From positions 26,368-90,367 of the forward strand of contig BDTT01000114.1 of assembly GCA_002897995.1 (NCBI GenBank): a stretch of DNA of 64,000 bases, read 5' to 3'. This document shows positions 45,204 to 54,215 of the stretch, one piece after another. The stretch is from a bacterium BMS3Bbin10. GTDB taxonomy: Bacteria > Pseudomonadota > Alphaproteobacteria > Rhizobiales > Methyloligellaceae. Numbering within the stretch: position 1 is the first letter of the stretch; every line of letters begins with the position of its first letter. A program made the translations under genes and the position numbers. The notes beneath the pieces were generated by a model. The model searched no databases. It was not told where the DNA came from and saw nothing but the letters and a program-made list of their open reading frames with translations.

Positions 45204-45728
45204 ATGGCGCGCGAGACCTCACTCACCGGTGTTGAGCAATTTTTTGAAGAGAATGAACTCATCGTAAGCAAGACGAACCTGAAAGGGCATCTCACCTATT
45301 GCAATGACGTGTTCCTGCGCATTTCCGGTTACAGCGAACCGGAATGTCTCGGCCAGCCGCACTCCATGATCCGGCACCCGGAAATGCCGCGCTGCATCTT
45401 CGGACTGCTCTGGGAATCGATCCAGGACGGACGTGAAATCTTCGCCTATGTGGTCAACCGCTGCAAGAATGGCGACCATTATTGGGTCAACGCCCATGTG
45501 ACCCCCAGCCGCGACGGCTCGGGAAACATAGTCGGCTATCACTCCAACCGCCGCGTGCCCGACCGCAGAATTCTCGAAGGCGCGATCATACCGCTCTACA
45601 AGGATTTGCTTGCCGAGGAACAAAAGCACTCCAATCGCAAGGGCGGTCTGGAGGCGTCAGGCGTCATGATCGCGAACCTCCTGAAGGAGCAGAATCTGGA
45701 ATATGACGAATTCATCGCGACACTCTAG
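45204..45728 (+). CDS. Aer-like PAS domain protein (split-Aer sensor, copy 2)
   Basis: A 174-aa paralogue of the protein at 19828: [74 protein letters not shown] and [11 protein letters not shown] align without gaps. It is a single Aer-type PAS domain with a helical tail ([34 protein letters not shown]) and no anchor. FAD binding is expected by family. GGAG lies nine bases before the ATG. The transducer gene starts within 11 bases of its stop, so the two are tightly coupled. Confidence 0.9.
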   Translation: MARETSLTGVEQFFEENELIVSKTNLKGHLTYCNDVFLRISGYSEPECLGQPHSMIRHPEMPRCIFGLLWESIQDGREIFAYVVNRCKNGDHYWVNAHVTPSRDGSGNIVGYHSNRRVPDRRILEGAIIPLYKDLLAEEQKHSNRKGGLEASGVMIANLLKEQNLEYDEFIATL

Positions 45729-45738
45729 GTCAGAAAAA

Positions 45739-46905
45739 ATGGGTACTCTTTTCATGTTTTCCAATGACACCAAATCAGCTGTCGCAAGGGCGATTGAAGT
45801 CTGCGAAGCCGCCGGCGATGGAGACTTCGAGGCGCGCATCATCAATATCACCGAGAAAGGCGATGCCGCCAGATTGCTGCATGCGATCAACCGTTTGATC
45901 GACCGGTCCGACGCCTATGTCCGTGAATCGCGGGCGGCGCTCGAATATGTGGCGGCCAACAAGTATTTCCGCCGCATCTCCGAGAAAGGGATGACCGGTG
46001 TGTTCGGCGAGGCGAGCCGGACGGTAAACGACGCGATGGGCGTGATGGAAGAACGGGTCAAAGCCTTCACCGAGGTGGTTCACAATTTTGAAGCTCAGAT
46101 GAGCGAGGTCGTGAAGTCCGTCTCTTCCGCCGCGACGGAACTCGACGCGTCCGCCAAGTCCATGGAGAGCACCACGTCGACCGCCAACGATCAGGCGGCG
46201 GCGGTCGCGGCTGCCGCTGAAGAGGCTTCCGCAAATGTCGGCTCCGTGGCGGCGGCGACGGAGCAGATGACCAATTCGATCGGAGAAATCAATCAGCAGG
46301 TCTCGCAATCGGCTCAGATCACCTCCGACGCGGTCAAGGAAGTGCAGCAGACCAACAGAGACATCAGCGGACTCTCCGCGGCATCGGAAAAGATCGGACA
46401 GGTGGTTTCTCTCATCACCGACATTGCCGATCAGACCAATTTGCTGGCGCTCAACGCCACGATCGAGGCGGCGCGGGCGGGCGAAGCGGGAAAGGGATTT
46501 GCCGTGGTTGCATCGGAAGTGAAGGGACTGGCAAGCCAGACCGCGAAAGCGACCGAGGAAATCGGCGCGCAGATCTCCGAGATCCAATCCGCCAGCAATC
46601 AGGCCGTTACGTCGATCGAAACCATCGGCGCGACAATCGCCAGGGTCGACGAGATTTCAAGCTCCATCGCCGCCGCGGTCGAGGAACAGAGCGCCGCAAC
46701 ATCCGAGATCGCGCGCAATATCGACCAGGCGGCATCGGGGACATCCGAAGTCAGCTCGAACGTTACGCTGATCTCCCAGGCCGTCGGCGAGTCCGGCGCG
46801 GCTGCGAGCCAGGTTCTGAGCGCGTCGGGCGAACTCTCGCAAAAGGGCGAAACCCTGCGCCGCGAAGTCGATGAATTCCTGACCGAGGTGAAGAAGGTTA
46901 TCTAG
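45739..46905 (+). CDS. Soluble chemoreceptor (split-Aer transducer, copy 2)
   Basis: A 388-aa soluble receptor paralogous to the one at 20448: [71 protein letters not shown] aligns with its N-terminal module, and the signalling tip is [28 protein letters not shown]. No membrane segment. It follows the PAS gene by ten bases. The ATG at 45739 is chosen; one at 45703 would overlap the PAS gene and adds polar sequence absent from the paralogue. It ends in [10 protein letters not shown], without a CheR-docking pentapeptide. Confidence 0.92.
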   Translation: MGTLFMFSNDTKSAVARAIEVCEAAGDGDFEARIINITEKGDAARLLHAINRLIDRSDAYVRESRAALEYVAANKYFRRISEKGMTGVFGEASRTVNDAMGVMEERVKAFTEVVHNFEAQMSEVVKSVSSAATELDASAKSMESTTSTANDQAAAVAAAAEEASANVGSVAAATEQMTNSIGEINQQVSQSAQITSDAVKEVQQTNRDISGLSAASEKIGQVVSLITDIADQTNLLALNATIEAARAGEAGKGFAVVASEVKGLASQTAKATEEIGAQISEIQSASNQAVTSIETIGATIARVDEISSSIAAAVEEQSAATSEIARNIDQAASGTSEVSSNVTLISQAVGESGAAASQVLSASGELSQKGETLRREVDEFLTEVKKVI

Positions 46906-46954
46906 GGACTTTGCCGAGCCTGGACGCAGCAGGCGGGGAGTAAGTTGTATCCGG

Positions 46955-47350
46955 CTAACCTGCTGTACGCCGGGCAAGTTCAGCGCGGGCGGCCTCCGCC
47001 AGAAACCGCGACCGGTTTTTAGCAACCGTATCTATTTCATCGAGCAGAGCTTCGTCGAGGGTCACATTTACGCGCTTTGCACGGCCCGGAACCGTCACAC
47101 CAACGACCGTTACGGCGATCATCGTGACATCTGGATCGGCGGCCACATCCTCCACTGCTGTGGGTTTGGGCAGAGCTTCGCCGTCCTGAACCATGAGCGC
47201 AACGTGACCGGCCAGCGCCTCATGCGCATTCACCAGCGCTTCTTCCGCCGTGTCGCCAGCGCTGACGCAACCCGGGAAGTCCGGAAATGTCACGCCATAA
47301 ACGCTGTCCGGTTCCTTTTCCAGAATCGCGGGAAAAAATAATTTTGCCAT
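46955..47350 (-). CDS. hicB: HicB-type antitoxin
   Basis: A 131-aa protein. Residues 1-60 have the HicB fold (ILEKEPDSVYGVTFPDFPGCVSAGDTAEEALVNAHEAL), a partly degraded RNase H-like domain that binds HicA. The C-terminal part VPGRAKRVNVTLDEALLDEIDTVAKNRSRFLAEAARAEL is a ribbon-helix-helix DNA-binding domain, by which the antitoxin would repress its own promoter. It lies 37 bases downstream of hicA. The ATG at 47350 is preferred over a GTG six codons upstream. Confidence 0.92.
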   Translation of the reverse strand: MAKLFFPAILEKEPDSVYGVTFPDFPGCVSAGDTAEEALVNAHEALAGHVALMVQDGEALPKPTAVEDVAADPDVTMIAVTVVGVTVPGRAKRVNVTLDEALLDEIDTVAKNRSRFLAEAARAELARRTAG

Positions 47351-47387
47351 CAGATTTGCTTCATCCACACATCGGGTGACTCTGCAA

Positions 47388-47582
47388 TCATGAAAGCTTC
47401 ACACCCGAGCATTTCTCGATACTCTTTAACGTGCCAATGGGCAGATTCTTCACCGGATGCGGGACTGTGATTTTGCCCGGCTTCCGGTCGTGCTTGAAAT
47501 GCACGTGACTGCCAGTCTGGCCTACTTGAATCCAGCCATCCTGTTTAAGGGCACGGATGATGTCCCTGCTCGATCGAGGCAT
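47388..47582 (-). CDS. hicA: HicA-type mRNA interferase toxin
   Basis: A 64-aa dsRBD-like toxin: SRDIIRALKQDGWIQVGQTGSHVHFKHDRKPGKITVPHPVKNLPIGTLKSIEKCSGV. The catalytic His is in GSHVHFKH. Members cleave mRNA in a ribosome-independent manner. The toxin-first order (hicA then hicB) is the normal one. AGGA lies ten bases before the ATG. The gene seems intact, so the pair is probably functional. Confidence 0.92.
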   Translation of the reverse strand: MPRSSRDIIRALKQDGWIQVGQTGSHVHFKHDRKPGKITVPHPVKNLPIGTLKSIEKCSGVKLS

Positions 47583-47790
47583 TCAGAAAATATCCTATAG
47601 TCATCTTGTTCCTTCACGTGGCCCCTGCCTCTCAAATCCGACTACGTCCCCAATCTGGCCTTTGTTTCAGTAAAGGCCTTACACACTTCATACATACGAT
47701 TCGTTAGCCTAGCAAGCATTAGTGTGTATATTATACGCATCATTTTCCTTCCCCTGGCCTCGGGCGCGCAAACCTTTATGTTTGCGGGCC

Positions 47791-49578
47791 ATGAAATTCC
47801 GGACCGCAACATCTTCACGTATATCGGGCCGCGCACTCGCCGCCCTGCTCCTGGCAGCTTGGTTTCTGCTGACCCCGTTTGGCGCATCCGCGCAGCTTGC
47901 CCCGCAGGACCCCCGCGCCGAACCGGAAGCGGCGACCGGGTGGCAGGAGAAGGCGCCGGTTACTGCCCAGCGCCATATGGTGGTTGCGGCGCACCCCCTC
48001 GCCGCCAGCGCGGCGCGCGAGATGCTGCGCCGGGGCGGCGGCGCGGTGGATGCGGCAATTGCCGCGCAGATGGTGCTGAACCTTGTCGAGCCGCAGTCTT
48101 CCGGCCTCGGCGGCGGCGGCTTTCTGGTTTACTGGGACGCGAAATCGAAAACTCTCGTCACCTATGACGGGCGCGAAACGGCTCCGCAAGCCGCCAGACC
48201 CGGCAGGTTCATGGTGAACGGGCGGCGCAGGGATTTCTATTCGGCCATGAAGAGCGGGCGTTCGGTTGGCGTGCCCGGGCTGGCGCGGATGCTGGAGCTG
48301 GCCCACGCCAGGCATGGCAGGCTCCCCTGGCGCGATCTGTTCCAGCCGGCCATCAAACTCGCGCAAGACGGCTTTCCCGTGGGCGAGCGGTTGAACAAGC
48401 TGCTGCGGGTGAGCCGCGCCAGCGCGCTCTCCCGCGAGGCGCGCGCCTATTTTTTCGATAAAACCGGCAACCCCTGGCCCGTTGGCTACAGGCTCAAAAA
48501 TCCGGCCCTCGCCAAAACGCTTCGCGATCTGGCCAGCCGGGGCGCGGAAGCCTTTTACAGCGGACCCATTTCCGCCGCCATCATCGGCGCGGTGAACAGC
48601 GCGCCCGGCAGCCCGGCGGACATGACATATTGGGATTTCAGCAGCTACCGTGCGAAGGAGCGCCCGCCCGTCTGCGCGCCCTACCGCGCGTATAAAATAT
48701 GCGGCATGGGCCCGCCCTCTTCCGGCGCGCTGACCATCGCTTATGTCCTGCAACTGCTGGAGCCGTTCGATCTGGGCAAGGAGCCTCTCAATCCCAATGC
48801 GCTGCATCTGGTGTCCGAGGCGCAGAAGCTCGCCTATGCGGACCGGGGGCGCTACATGGCCGATGCCGATTTCGTACCCGTTCCGAAGGGTTTGCTGGCA
48901 AAATCCTACATCGCCAGCCGGCGCAAGCTCATCGACGCCAATACCGCTATGCGGCGCGCGGAGCCCGGCCGCCCGCCCGGAGCGCGCCATGACACGTTCG
49001 GCCAGGACGGGACTTCCGAGAATTCGGGAACGACGCATATTTCCATTGTGGACGGCGAAGGCAATGCGGTCTCCATGACGACAACCATCGAGACCGCCTT
49101 CGGCTCCGGCCTCATGACAGGCGGATTTCTGCTCAATAACGAGTTGACGGATTTCGCCTTCCTGCCAGCCGACGCGAAGGGCCGCCGCGTCGCCAACCAG
49201 GTGGAAGGGGGCAAGCGCCCGCGCTCTTCCATGTCGCCCACGATCGTATTCGACGATAGCGGCAAGCTGCACATGGTGCTGGGCTCTCCGGGAGGCTCGC
49301 GCATAATCCTCTATGTGCTCAAGGCGCTGATTGCGCATATCGATTGGGGGCTCGGCGCGCAGGGGGCCGCGTCCCTTCCCGCATTCGGCAGCCGCAACGG
49401 GCCATTCGAGATCGAGGCCGGCCCCTGGGCGGCAGGCCCCACACGGGCCATGCGGGCACGCGGACACAATGTGCGCATTTCACCCATGACCAGCGGCCTG
49501 CATGTGATTGTCTCGCGCGAGGGCGGCCTCGAAGGGGGGGCCGACCCCAGACGCGAAGGTGTCGCACTGGGCGACTAG
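47791..49578 (+). CDS. ggt: Gamma-glutamyltranspeptidase
   Basis: A 595-aa periplasmic enzyme that cleaves or transfers the gamma-glutamyl group of glutathione. A signal peptide covers about residues 1-34 (ALAALLLAAWFLLTPFGASAQ). MVVAAHPLAASAAREMLRRGGGAVDAAIAAQMVLNLVEPQSSGLGGGGFLVYW and the substrate Arg in VTYDGRETAP are present. The self-processing Thr starts the small subunit in SGTTHISIVDGEGNAVSMTTTIE, and PRSSMSPTIVFDD and GSPGGSRI follow. The start at 47791 has no strong ribosome site; an upstream in-frame start at 47722 would add residues before the signal peptide. Confidence 0.94.
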   Translation: MKFRTATSSRISGRALAALLLAAWFLLTPFGASAQLAPQDPRAEPEAATGWQEKAPVTAQRHMVVAAHPLAASAAREMLRRGGGAVDAAIAAQMVLNLVEPQSSGLGGGGFLVYWDAKSKTLVTYDGRETAPQAARPGRFMVNGRRRDFYSAMKSGRSVGVPGLARMLELAHARHGRLPWRDLFQPAIKLAQDGFPVGERLNKLLRVSRASALSREARAYFFDKTGNPWPVGYRLKNPALAKTLRDLASRGAEAFYSGPISAAIIGAVNSAPGSPADMTYWDFSSYRAKERPPVCAPYRAYKICGMGPPSSGALTIAYVLQLLEPFDLGKEPLNPNALHLVSEAQKLAYADRGRYMADADFVPVPKGLLAKSYIASRRKLIDANTAMRRAEPGRPPGARHDTFGQDGTSENSGTTHISIVDGEGNAVSMTTTIETAFGSGLMTGGFLLNNELTDFAFLPADAKGRRVANQVEGGKRPRSSMSPTIVFDDSGKLHMVLGSPGGSRIILYVLKALIAHIDWGLGAQGAASLPAFGSRNGPFEIEAGPWAAGPTRAMRARGHNVRISPMTSGLHVIVSREGGLEGGADPRREGVALGD

Positions 49579-49624
49579 AGCAACTTCCGACCAAACGGTT
49601 CCGTATGGCCGGAAGTTGCTCTAG
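49575..49624. terminator. 15-bp perfect inverted repeat after ggt
   Basis: CTAGAGCAACTTCCG and CGGAAGTTGCTCTAG, with a 20-base loop, begin at the ggt stop codon. The stem is flanked by CTAG on both sides. It probably ends ggt transcription before the thiazole operon. Confidence 0.75.
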
Positions 49625-49692
49625 ACTCAATGGCGCTAAACTGATGCCAATGCTGCTGATGCAGCGCGTCGCTTCTGGAGCTTTTTGGTCCC

Positions 49693-50679
49693 TTGCAAAA
49701 GAAAAAGATTACAGTTCGAGGCGCCGGGATCGCCGGGCTATGGCAGGCCTTCACGCTGGCGCGCGCCGGGCACGATGTCACGCTCATTGAGCGCAGCAAG
49801 AAACCTTTCGAGGGCGCGTGCAGTTTTTACGCCGGCGCCATGCTTGCGCCCTATGCCGAAGAGGAGGGCGCGGAAGCGCTGATCCGCGAACTCGGACTGC
49901 GCTCCATCGAGCTTTGGCGCGAGGCCTATCCCGAGACCCATATCCAGGGGAGCCTCATCGTCACGCCGCCGCGCGACCGCCGTGAGCTTGACCGGTTCGA
50001 GCGCATGACCCAGGGGCATGAACGGGTCAATGAAAGCCAGATCGCGGAGCTGGAGCCCGATCTCGCGGGCCGCTACACAAGCGGGCTCTATTTTGCCGGG
50101 GAGGCCCACGTCCATCCGCATCAGGCAATGGATTTTCTGCTGAGCGCGGCCGAAGAGGCCGGCGCGGTGGCCCATTTCGGGCGTGAAGACGCGCCGGGGA
50201 GCGCCGATCTGGTGATCGACTGCCGGGGGCTCGGCGCGCGCGAGGATTTGAAAGAGTTGCGCGGGGTGCGCGGTGAGCGGCTGGTTATCCGCTCCAGCGA
50301 GATCGCCTTCACCCGTCCCATCCGCCTTCTCCATCCCCGCTTCCCGCTCTATGTGGTGCCCTGGGGATACGGCTTCTTTCTGGTCGGCTCCACCCAGATC
50401 GAGAGCGACGAGGCCGGACCGGTCACCGTGCGCTCCGCGCTGGAGCTGCTGTCCACGGCCTACGCGCTGCACCCGGCCCTGGGAGAGGCCGAAGTCGTCG
50501 GCTTCGGCGCCGGCGCACGCCCTGCATTCTCAGACAATTCACCCAGGATTATTGTCAAGGGCGGCCATATCCATGTAAACGGTCTCTACAGACACGGATT
50601 CCTGCTGGCGCCGGCCCTGGCGGAATTGACGGCACGCTATATCGAGGACGGCGCCACGCACCCGGAGGTGTTCTCTTGA
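49693..50679 (+). CDS. thiO: Glycine oxidase ThiO-like FAD enzyme
   Basis: Oxidises glycine to the imine used for the thiazole ring of thiamine. The 328-aa protein has the FAD motif GAGIAGLWQAFTLARAGHDVTLIERS, then CSFYAGAMLAPYAEEEGAEAL and a C-terminal GFGAGARPAFSDNSPRI and HVNGLYRHGFLLAPALAE typical of ThiO in thi operons. The frame begins at a TTG at 49693, with GGAG 12 bases upstream. It is the first gene of thiO-thiS-thiG-thiE. No TPP riboswitch is seen in the 68 bases between the ggt terminator and this start. Confidence 0.92.
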   Translation: MQKKKITVRGAGIAGLWQAFTLARAGHDVTLIERSKKPFEGACSFYAGAMLAPYAEEEGAEALIRELGLRSIELWREAYPETHIQGSLIVTPPRDRRELDRFERMTQGHERVNESQIAELEPDLAGRYTSGLYFAGEAHVHPHQAMDFLLSAAEEAGAVAHFGREDAPGSADLVIDCRGLGAREDLKELRGVRGERLVIRSSEIAFTRPIRLLHPRFPLYVVPWGYGFFLVGSTQIESDEAGPVTVRSALELLSTAYALHPALGEAEVVGFGAGARPAFSDNSPRIIVKGGHIHVNGLYRHGFLLAPALAELTARYIEDGATHPEVFS

Positions 50680-50873
50680 AGATTACAGTCAACGGCGAAT
50701 TGACCGAAACGCGCGCCAGAACCCTTGGCGAATTATGCTCGGCGCTCGGGCACGGGCGGGGTAAGATCGCCACCGCGCGCAACGGCGATTTCGTGCCCGT
50801 AACCGAGCGGGCGAAGACGCTTATCGCCGAGAACGACAAAATTGAAATCGTGGCGCCAAGGCAGGGCGGATGA
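50676..50873 (+). CDS. thiS: Sulfur carrier ThiS
   Basis: A 65-aa ubiquitin-like sulfur carrier that ends in the essential Gly-Gly (APRQGG) which becomes the thiocarboxylate. Residues [25 protein letters not shown] and [22 protein letters not shown] follow the family. The TTG start overlaps the thiO stop as TTGA, so translation is coupled. It donates sulfur to ThiG. Confidence 0.94.
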   Translation: MKITVNGELTETRARTLGELCSALGHGRGKIATARNGDFVPVTERAKTLIAENDKIEIVAPRQGG

Positions 50874-51661
50874 TGCTTGAATTTTATGGAACCAAGCTTG
50901 ACTCGCGGCTGCTGATCGGCACGGCCCTTTACCCCTCGCCGCGGATCCTGAGCGACGCGGTCAATGCATCGGGTTCGAAGCTGGTCACCGTCTCGGTGCG
51001 CCGCGAGGCCGCGCGTGCGCGCAGCGGTCAGGGCTTCTGGGAGATCATCAAGCAGCTTGACGTTTGCGTTCTGCCGAACACGGCCGGGTGCAGAACCGTG
51101 AAAGAAGCGGTGACAACCGCGCAGATGGCGCGCGAGCTGTTCGAGACGGACTGGATCAAGCTCGAGGTCATCGCCAATGACGACACGCTTCAACCCGAAA
51201 TATTCGGGCTCGTCGAAGCGGCGCGCATTCTCAACGATGACGGCTTCAAGGTGTTCCCCTATATGACCGAGGACCTCGGCGTGGCGGAAAAACTGGTGGC
51301 GGCGGGCTGCGAGGTCCTCATGCCGTGGGGCGCGCCCATCGGCTCGGGGCAAGGCCTTGCCAATCCACTGGCGCTGAGAACCATGCGCGCCTATTTTCCC
51401 GATATTCCGCTGGTGGTGGATGCGGGCATCGGCAAGCCGTCCCACGCCGCGCGCGCCATGGAAATGGGCTATGACGCGATATTGCTCAATACCGCCATCG
51501 CCAAGGCCGGCGACCCGGTCAAGATGGCCAGGTCTTTCGCCATGGCCATCGATGCGGGACGCCTCGCCTTCGAGGCCGGGCTGATGGAGCCGCGCGACAT
51601 GGCCAGCCCCTCAACGCCGGTCGCGGGCACGCCCTTCTTCAAGCTCGGCGATGCTTCATAA
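50870..51661 (+). CDS. thiG: Thiazole synthase ThiG
   Basis: A TIM-barrel enzyme that builds the thiazole phosphate from deoxyxylulose 5-phosphate, dehydroglycine and ThiS thiocarboxylate. 263 aa. Key segments: the Schiff-base Lys region [17 protein letters not shown], then [20 protein letters not shown] and [35 protein letters not shown]. The first of two ATGs overlaps the thiS stop (ATGA). The final residues overlap the start of thiE by 11 bases. Confidence 0.97.
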   Translation: MMLEFYGTKLDSRLLIGTALYPSPRILSDAVNASGSKLVTVSVRREAARARSGQGFWEIIKQLDVCVLPNTAGCRTVKEAVTTAQMARELFETDWIKLEVIANDDTLQPEIFGLVEAARILNDDGFKVFPYMTEDLGVAEKLVAAGCEVLMPWGAPIGSGQGLANPLALRTMRAYFPDIPLVVDAGIGKPSHAARAMEMGYDAILLNTAIAKAGDPVKMARSFAMAIDAGRLAFEAGLMEPRDMASPSTPVAGTPFFKLGDAS

Positions 51662-52259
51662 GTTCTATCCCGTATTGCCGGACATCAGCTGGCTTGAACG
51701 GCTGGTGCCGCTCGGCGTCAAGACCGTGCAGCTGCGTCTGAAGGATGCCGAAACGCCGGAAATCAGGCGGCAGATCGCGGCAGGCCTTGAACTCTGCGCC
51801 GCTCATGACTGCCAGCTCATCGTCAATGATTACTGGCGCGAGGCGATCGCGCTTGGCGCGGATTACATTCATCTGGGGCAGGAAGATTTGGCCGGGGCCG
51901 ATGTCGCCGCGATCAGGGCGGCGGGGATGAAGCTCGGCATTTCCACCCATTCCCATGAGGAACTCGAGATCGCGCTGAAGGCCGAACCCGATTATGTGGC
52001 GCTCGGCCCCGTCTATGAGACCAAACTCAAAAAGATGAAATGGGCGCCGCAGGGGCTAACCCGCGTCAGCGAATGGAAATCTCTCATCTCCTGCCCGCTG
52101 GTGGCGATTGCCGGGATCACGGTTGAACGCGCGCCCGGCGTATTGGCCGCGGGGGCGGATTCGCTTGCCGTGGTGACCGATGTCATCGCCCACCGCGACC
52201 CTGAGGCGCGGGTCAGGGAATGGCTGGAGGTGGTCGCGGCCGCTGATGCCTATCTGTGA
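51651..52259 (+). CDS. thiE: Thiamine-phosphate synthase ThiE
   Basis: Joins the thiazole phosphate and pyrimidine pyrophosphate. A 202-aa TIM-barrel protein with [86 protein letters not shown] and [28 protein letters not shown]. The pyrophosphate-binding and Mg-binding residues sit in NDYW and GQEDL. It closes the thiO-thiS-thiG-thiE operon. thiC and thiD are not in the window. Confidence 0.94.
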   Translation: MLHKFYPVLPDISWLERLVPLGVKTVQLRLKDAETPEIRRQIAAGLELCAAHDCQLIVNDYWREAIALGADYIHLGQEDLAGADVAAIRAAGMKLGISTHSHEELEIALKAEPDYVALGPVYETKLKKMKWAPQGLTRVSEWKSLISCPLVAIAGITVERAPGVLAAGADSLAVVTDVIAHRDPEARVREWLEVVAAADAYL

Positions 52260-52284
52260 GCTTTCAATCCTATTCAAATTGCAC

Positions 52285-52432
52285 CTCATGCTGAGGAGGC
52301 GCAAAGCGCCGTCTCGAAGCATGGCGGCATAGAATGAACGTGCGAGCGGGTGGCCATCCTTCGAGACGGGCCGGAGCCTGTCCTCGGGCTTGCCAACGGC
52401 AAGACCCGGGGGGCCCTCCTCAGGATGAGGTG
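52285..52432. repeat. REP-type repeat pair (CCTCATGCTGAGGAG / CATCCTTCGAGACG)
   Basis: Begins CCTCATGCTGAGGAGGCGCAAAGCGCC...TCTCGAAGCATG and ends CATCCTTCGAGACGGGCC...CTCCTCAGGATGAGG. The arms are in opposite order to those at 31655-31785. It lies between convergent thiE and the TauE-family gene. Confidence 0.85.
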
Positions 52433-52446
52433 AATGCCGATTCAGC

Positions 52447-53187
52447 CTAAAGCGCGTTGAGAGCAACCAGCATGAATCCGCTGATGAACAGCATCCACAG
52501 CACCACGCGTTCAAACTGCGCCTCGTCGAGCCGTTTGTATCCCGCCATCCCGAGCCCCATGCCCGCAAGCGCGGCCGGAACGCAATAGAGCGCCAGAGTC
52601 CAGAGCTCCCACGTCACCAGCCCCTGCGTGGCATAGCCGGCGAAGGCGACGAGAATGATGATCTGGTTGAAGGGCTGATAGACCGCCCGCTGTTCATCCT
52701 TGCTCCAGCCGCGCAAGCCAATCCACACGGTTGAAAACGGCGCTGGAATGGAGGCGAACCCGCCGAGCACACCGCCGCCAAAGCCCGCGATCAGGTCGCC
52801 CGCACGGCCGGTTTTCTTGATCCTGATCTGCGGCAGGATCACTAAGCGGAACAGGGCGTAGAAAATAAGGAAAAGCCCCGTGGAGATCTTGAAGATGACC
52901 GGATCGAGTTTGGCCAGCAGCATGACGCCCAGCGGCAGGCCGGCCGCCGCTCCGGCAAAGAATGGCGCGAGGCGCCGCCAGCTTATGGCGTGGGCATAGG
53001 CACGCAGCGTGAAGGCGGTTGTCGCCAGTGAGCAGATGCTTATCAGCGGCACCGCAAGCACCGGATCGATCACAAACAGCCAGAAGCCAAGCGCGGCAAT
53101 CCCGGTGCCGAAGCCGACCAGCCCCATGACCAGGCCCGCAAGGGTGGCGCCTGTCACCAGGAACGCGATGGTTTCGATGGGCAGCAT
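52447..53187 (-). CDS. TauE/SafE family sulfite/organosulfonate exporter-like permease
   Basis: A 246-aa inner-membrane protein with about eight hydrophobic segments in two similar halves, each with a Gly-rich motif: LVMGLVGFGTGIAALGFWLFV and the second-half GFGGGVLGGFASIPAPFSTVWIGLRGW. Family members move sulfite, sulfoacetate or related anions out of the cell; the substrate here is not known. The ribosome site for the ATG at 53187 is weak (AGGACTTCTTTC). It stands alone, between the thiamine operon and a methyltransferase gene, and is divergent from the latter. Confidence 0.9.
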   Translation of the reverse strand: MLPIETIAFLVTGATLAGLVMGLVGFGTGIAALGFWLFVIDPVLAVPLISICSLATTAFTLRAYAHAISWRRLAPFFAGAAAGLPLGVMLLAKLDPVIFKISTGLFLIFYALFRLVILPQIRIKKTGRAGDLIAGFGGGVLGGFASIPAPFSTVWIGLRGWSKDEQRAVYQPFNQIIILVAFAGYATQGLVTWELWTLALYCVPAALAGMGLGMAGYKRLDEAQFERVVLWMLFISGFMLVALNAL

Positions 53188-53301
53188 GAAAGAAGTCCTG
53201 CGAGAACGCCGAATGGCGCCTGCAAACTAAAGCATTTCTTTGAAAAATGTGAGAGATTTGGTTATGCGCGAGCCGGAAACACACTCTACGGAATCCACGC
53301 A

Positions 53302-53964
53302 ATGACCCGTACCCTCACCCCTGAACAGGCGCGCCGCTACTATGAGCGCAATGCGCACAAACAGGACGCACAGGGCTGGTACGAAGACGCGGCGCTCGAA
53401 CGCCTGATCGCATTGGGCGATTTCGGCAACGCAGAGGCGGTGCTCGAAGTCGGCTGCGGGACGGGTAAGCTGGCGGAGCTGCTGTTGCGCGATCACATGG
53501 GCGCGCACGCCACTTATATCGGCGTCGACATCTCAAACTCCATGCTGGCCCGGGCCGGAACACGGCTGAAACACTATCTCCCGCGCGTAAAACTCTCCCC
53601 CGCGGACATCACGCTGGGTCTGGCGGCAAGCGACGCCACAAAGGACCGGATCGTCGCCACTTACGTGTTCGACCTCCTGTCCATGGCCCATTCCAGAAAC
53701 CTGCTGACCAATATGCACCGGGTGCTGCGCCCCGGCGGCCTGATCTGCCTCGCCAGGCTGACGCGCGAGAGCGAAGAAGCCGGCATGAACGTCTTTTCTC
53801 AATTATGGACGCTCATCCAGCGCCGGTGGCCGTGGCTTGCCGGCGGCTGCCGTCCGGTCGCGTTGCGCCCGTTACTGGACAGGACCCGATGGCGGATCGT
53901 GGCGCATGAAACCGTCGCACCCAGAGGGCTGGCATCCGAAATTCTCATCGCCCGGAAGCTGTGA
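53302..53964 (+). CDS. Class I SAM-dependent methyltransferase
   Basis: A 220-aa protein with the SAM-binding loop VLEVGCGTGKLAELLL, YIGVDISNSMLARAGTRL (acidic residue for the ribose), SPADITLG and VLRPGGLICLARLTRE. The N-terminal RTLTPEQARRYYERNAHKQDAQGWYEDAALERL is close to methyltransferases of the UbiE/Coq5-like or arsenite-type general group, but no substrate can be named. The start ATG at 53302 lacks a clear ribosome site. It is monocistronic; the GGDEF gene 250 bases downstream has its own leader. Confidence 0.87.
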   Translation: MTRTLTPEQARRYYERNAHKQDAQGWYEDAALERLIALGDFGNAEAVLEVGCGTGKLAELLLRDHMGAHATYIGVDISNSMLARAGTRLKHYLPRVKLSPADITLGLAASDATKDRIVATYVFDLLSMAHSRNLLTNMHRVLRPGGLICLARLTRESEEAGMNVFSQLWTLIQRRWPWLAGGCRPVALRPLLDRTRWRIVAHETVAPRGLASEILIARKL

Positions 53965-54215
53965 GTCCGCTGCCTCGCTCCCGGCCGCGTATTCAGATAC
54001 GGGGGCCGGGCATGCATATTCCCGGCGGCAGAATTTCCGGACTATCGGGTTCGAATAACTCCCCGGGGCCGGAATCGTCGTTAAGAAAGTATTGAGGCGT
54101 TGTTCTCTATAGTGGCCGACATAGTTACTACCGGCAGTCTGGTTAGACTTTACGCTGGCACGCGCCGCGGCATAGCGGAAACGGTGAGCGCGCGGGCGCA
54201 TTTGAGAGGGTTGGG

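Noticed and set aside
47815..49467. 550-codon minus-strand frame opposite ggt
   Set aside because: Antisense shadow of ggt, which has the processing Thr and all family motifs.
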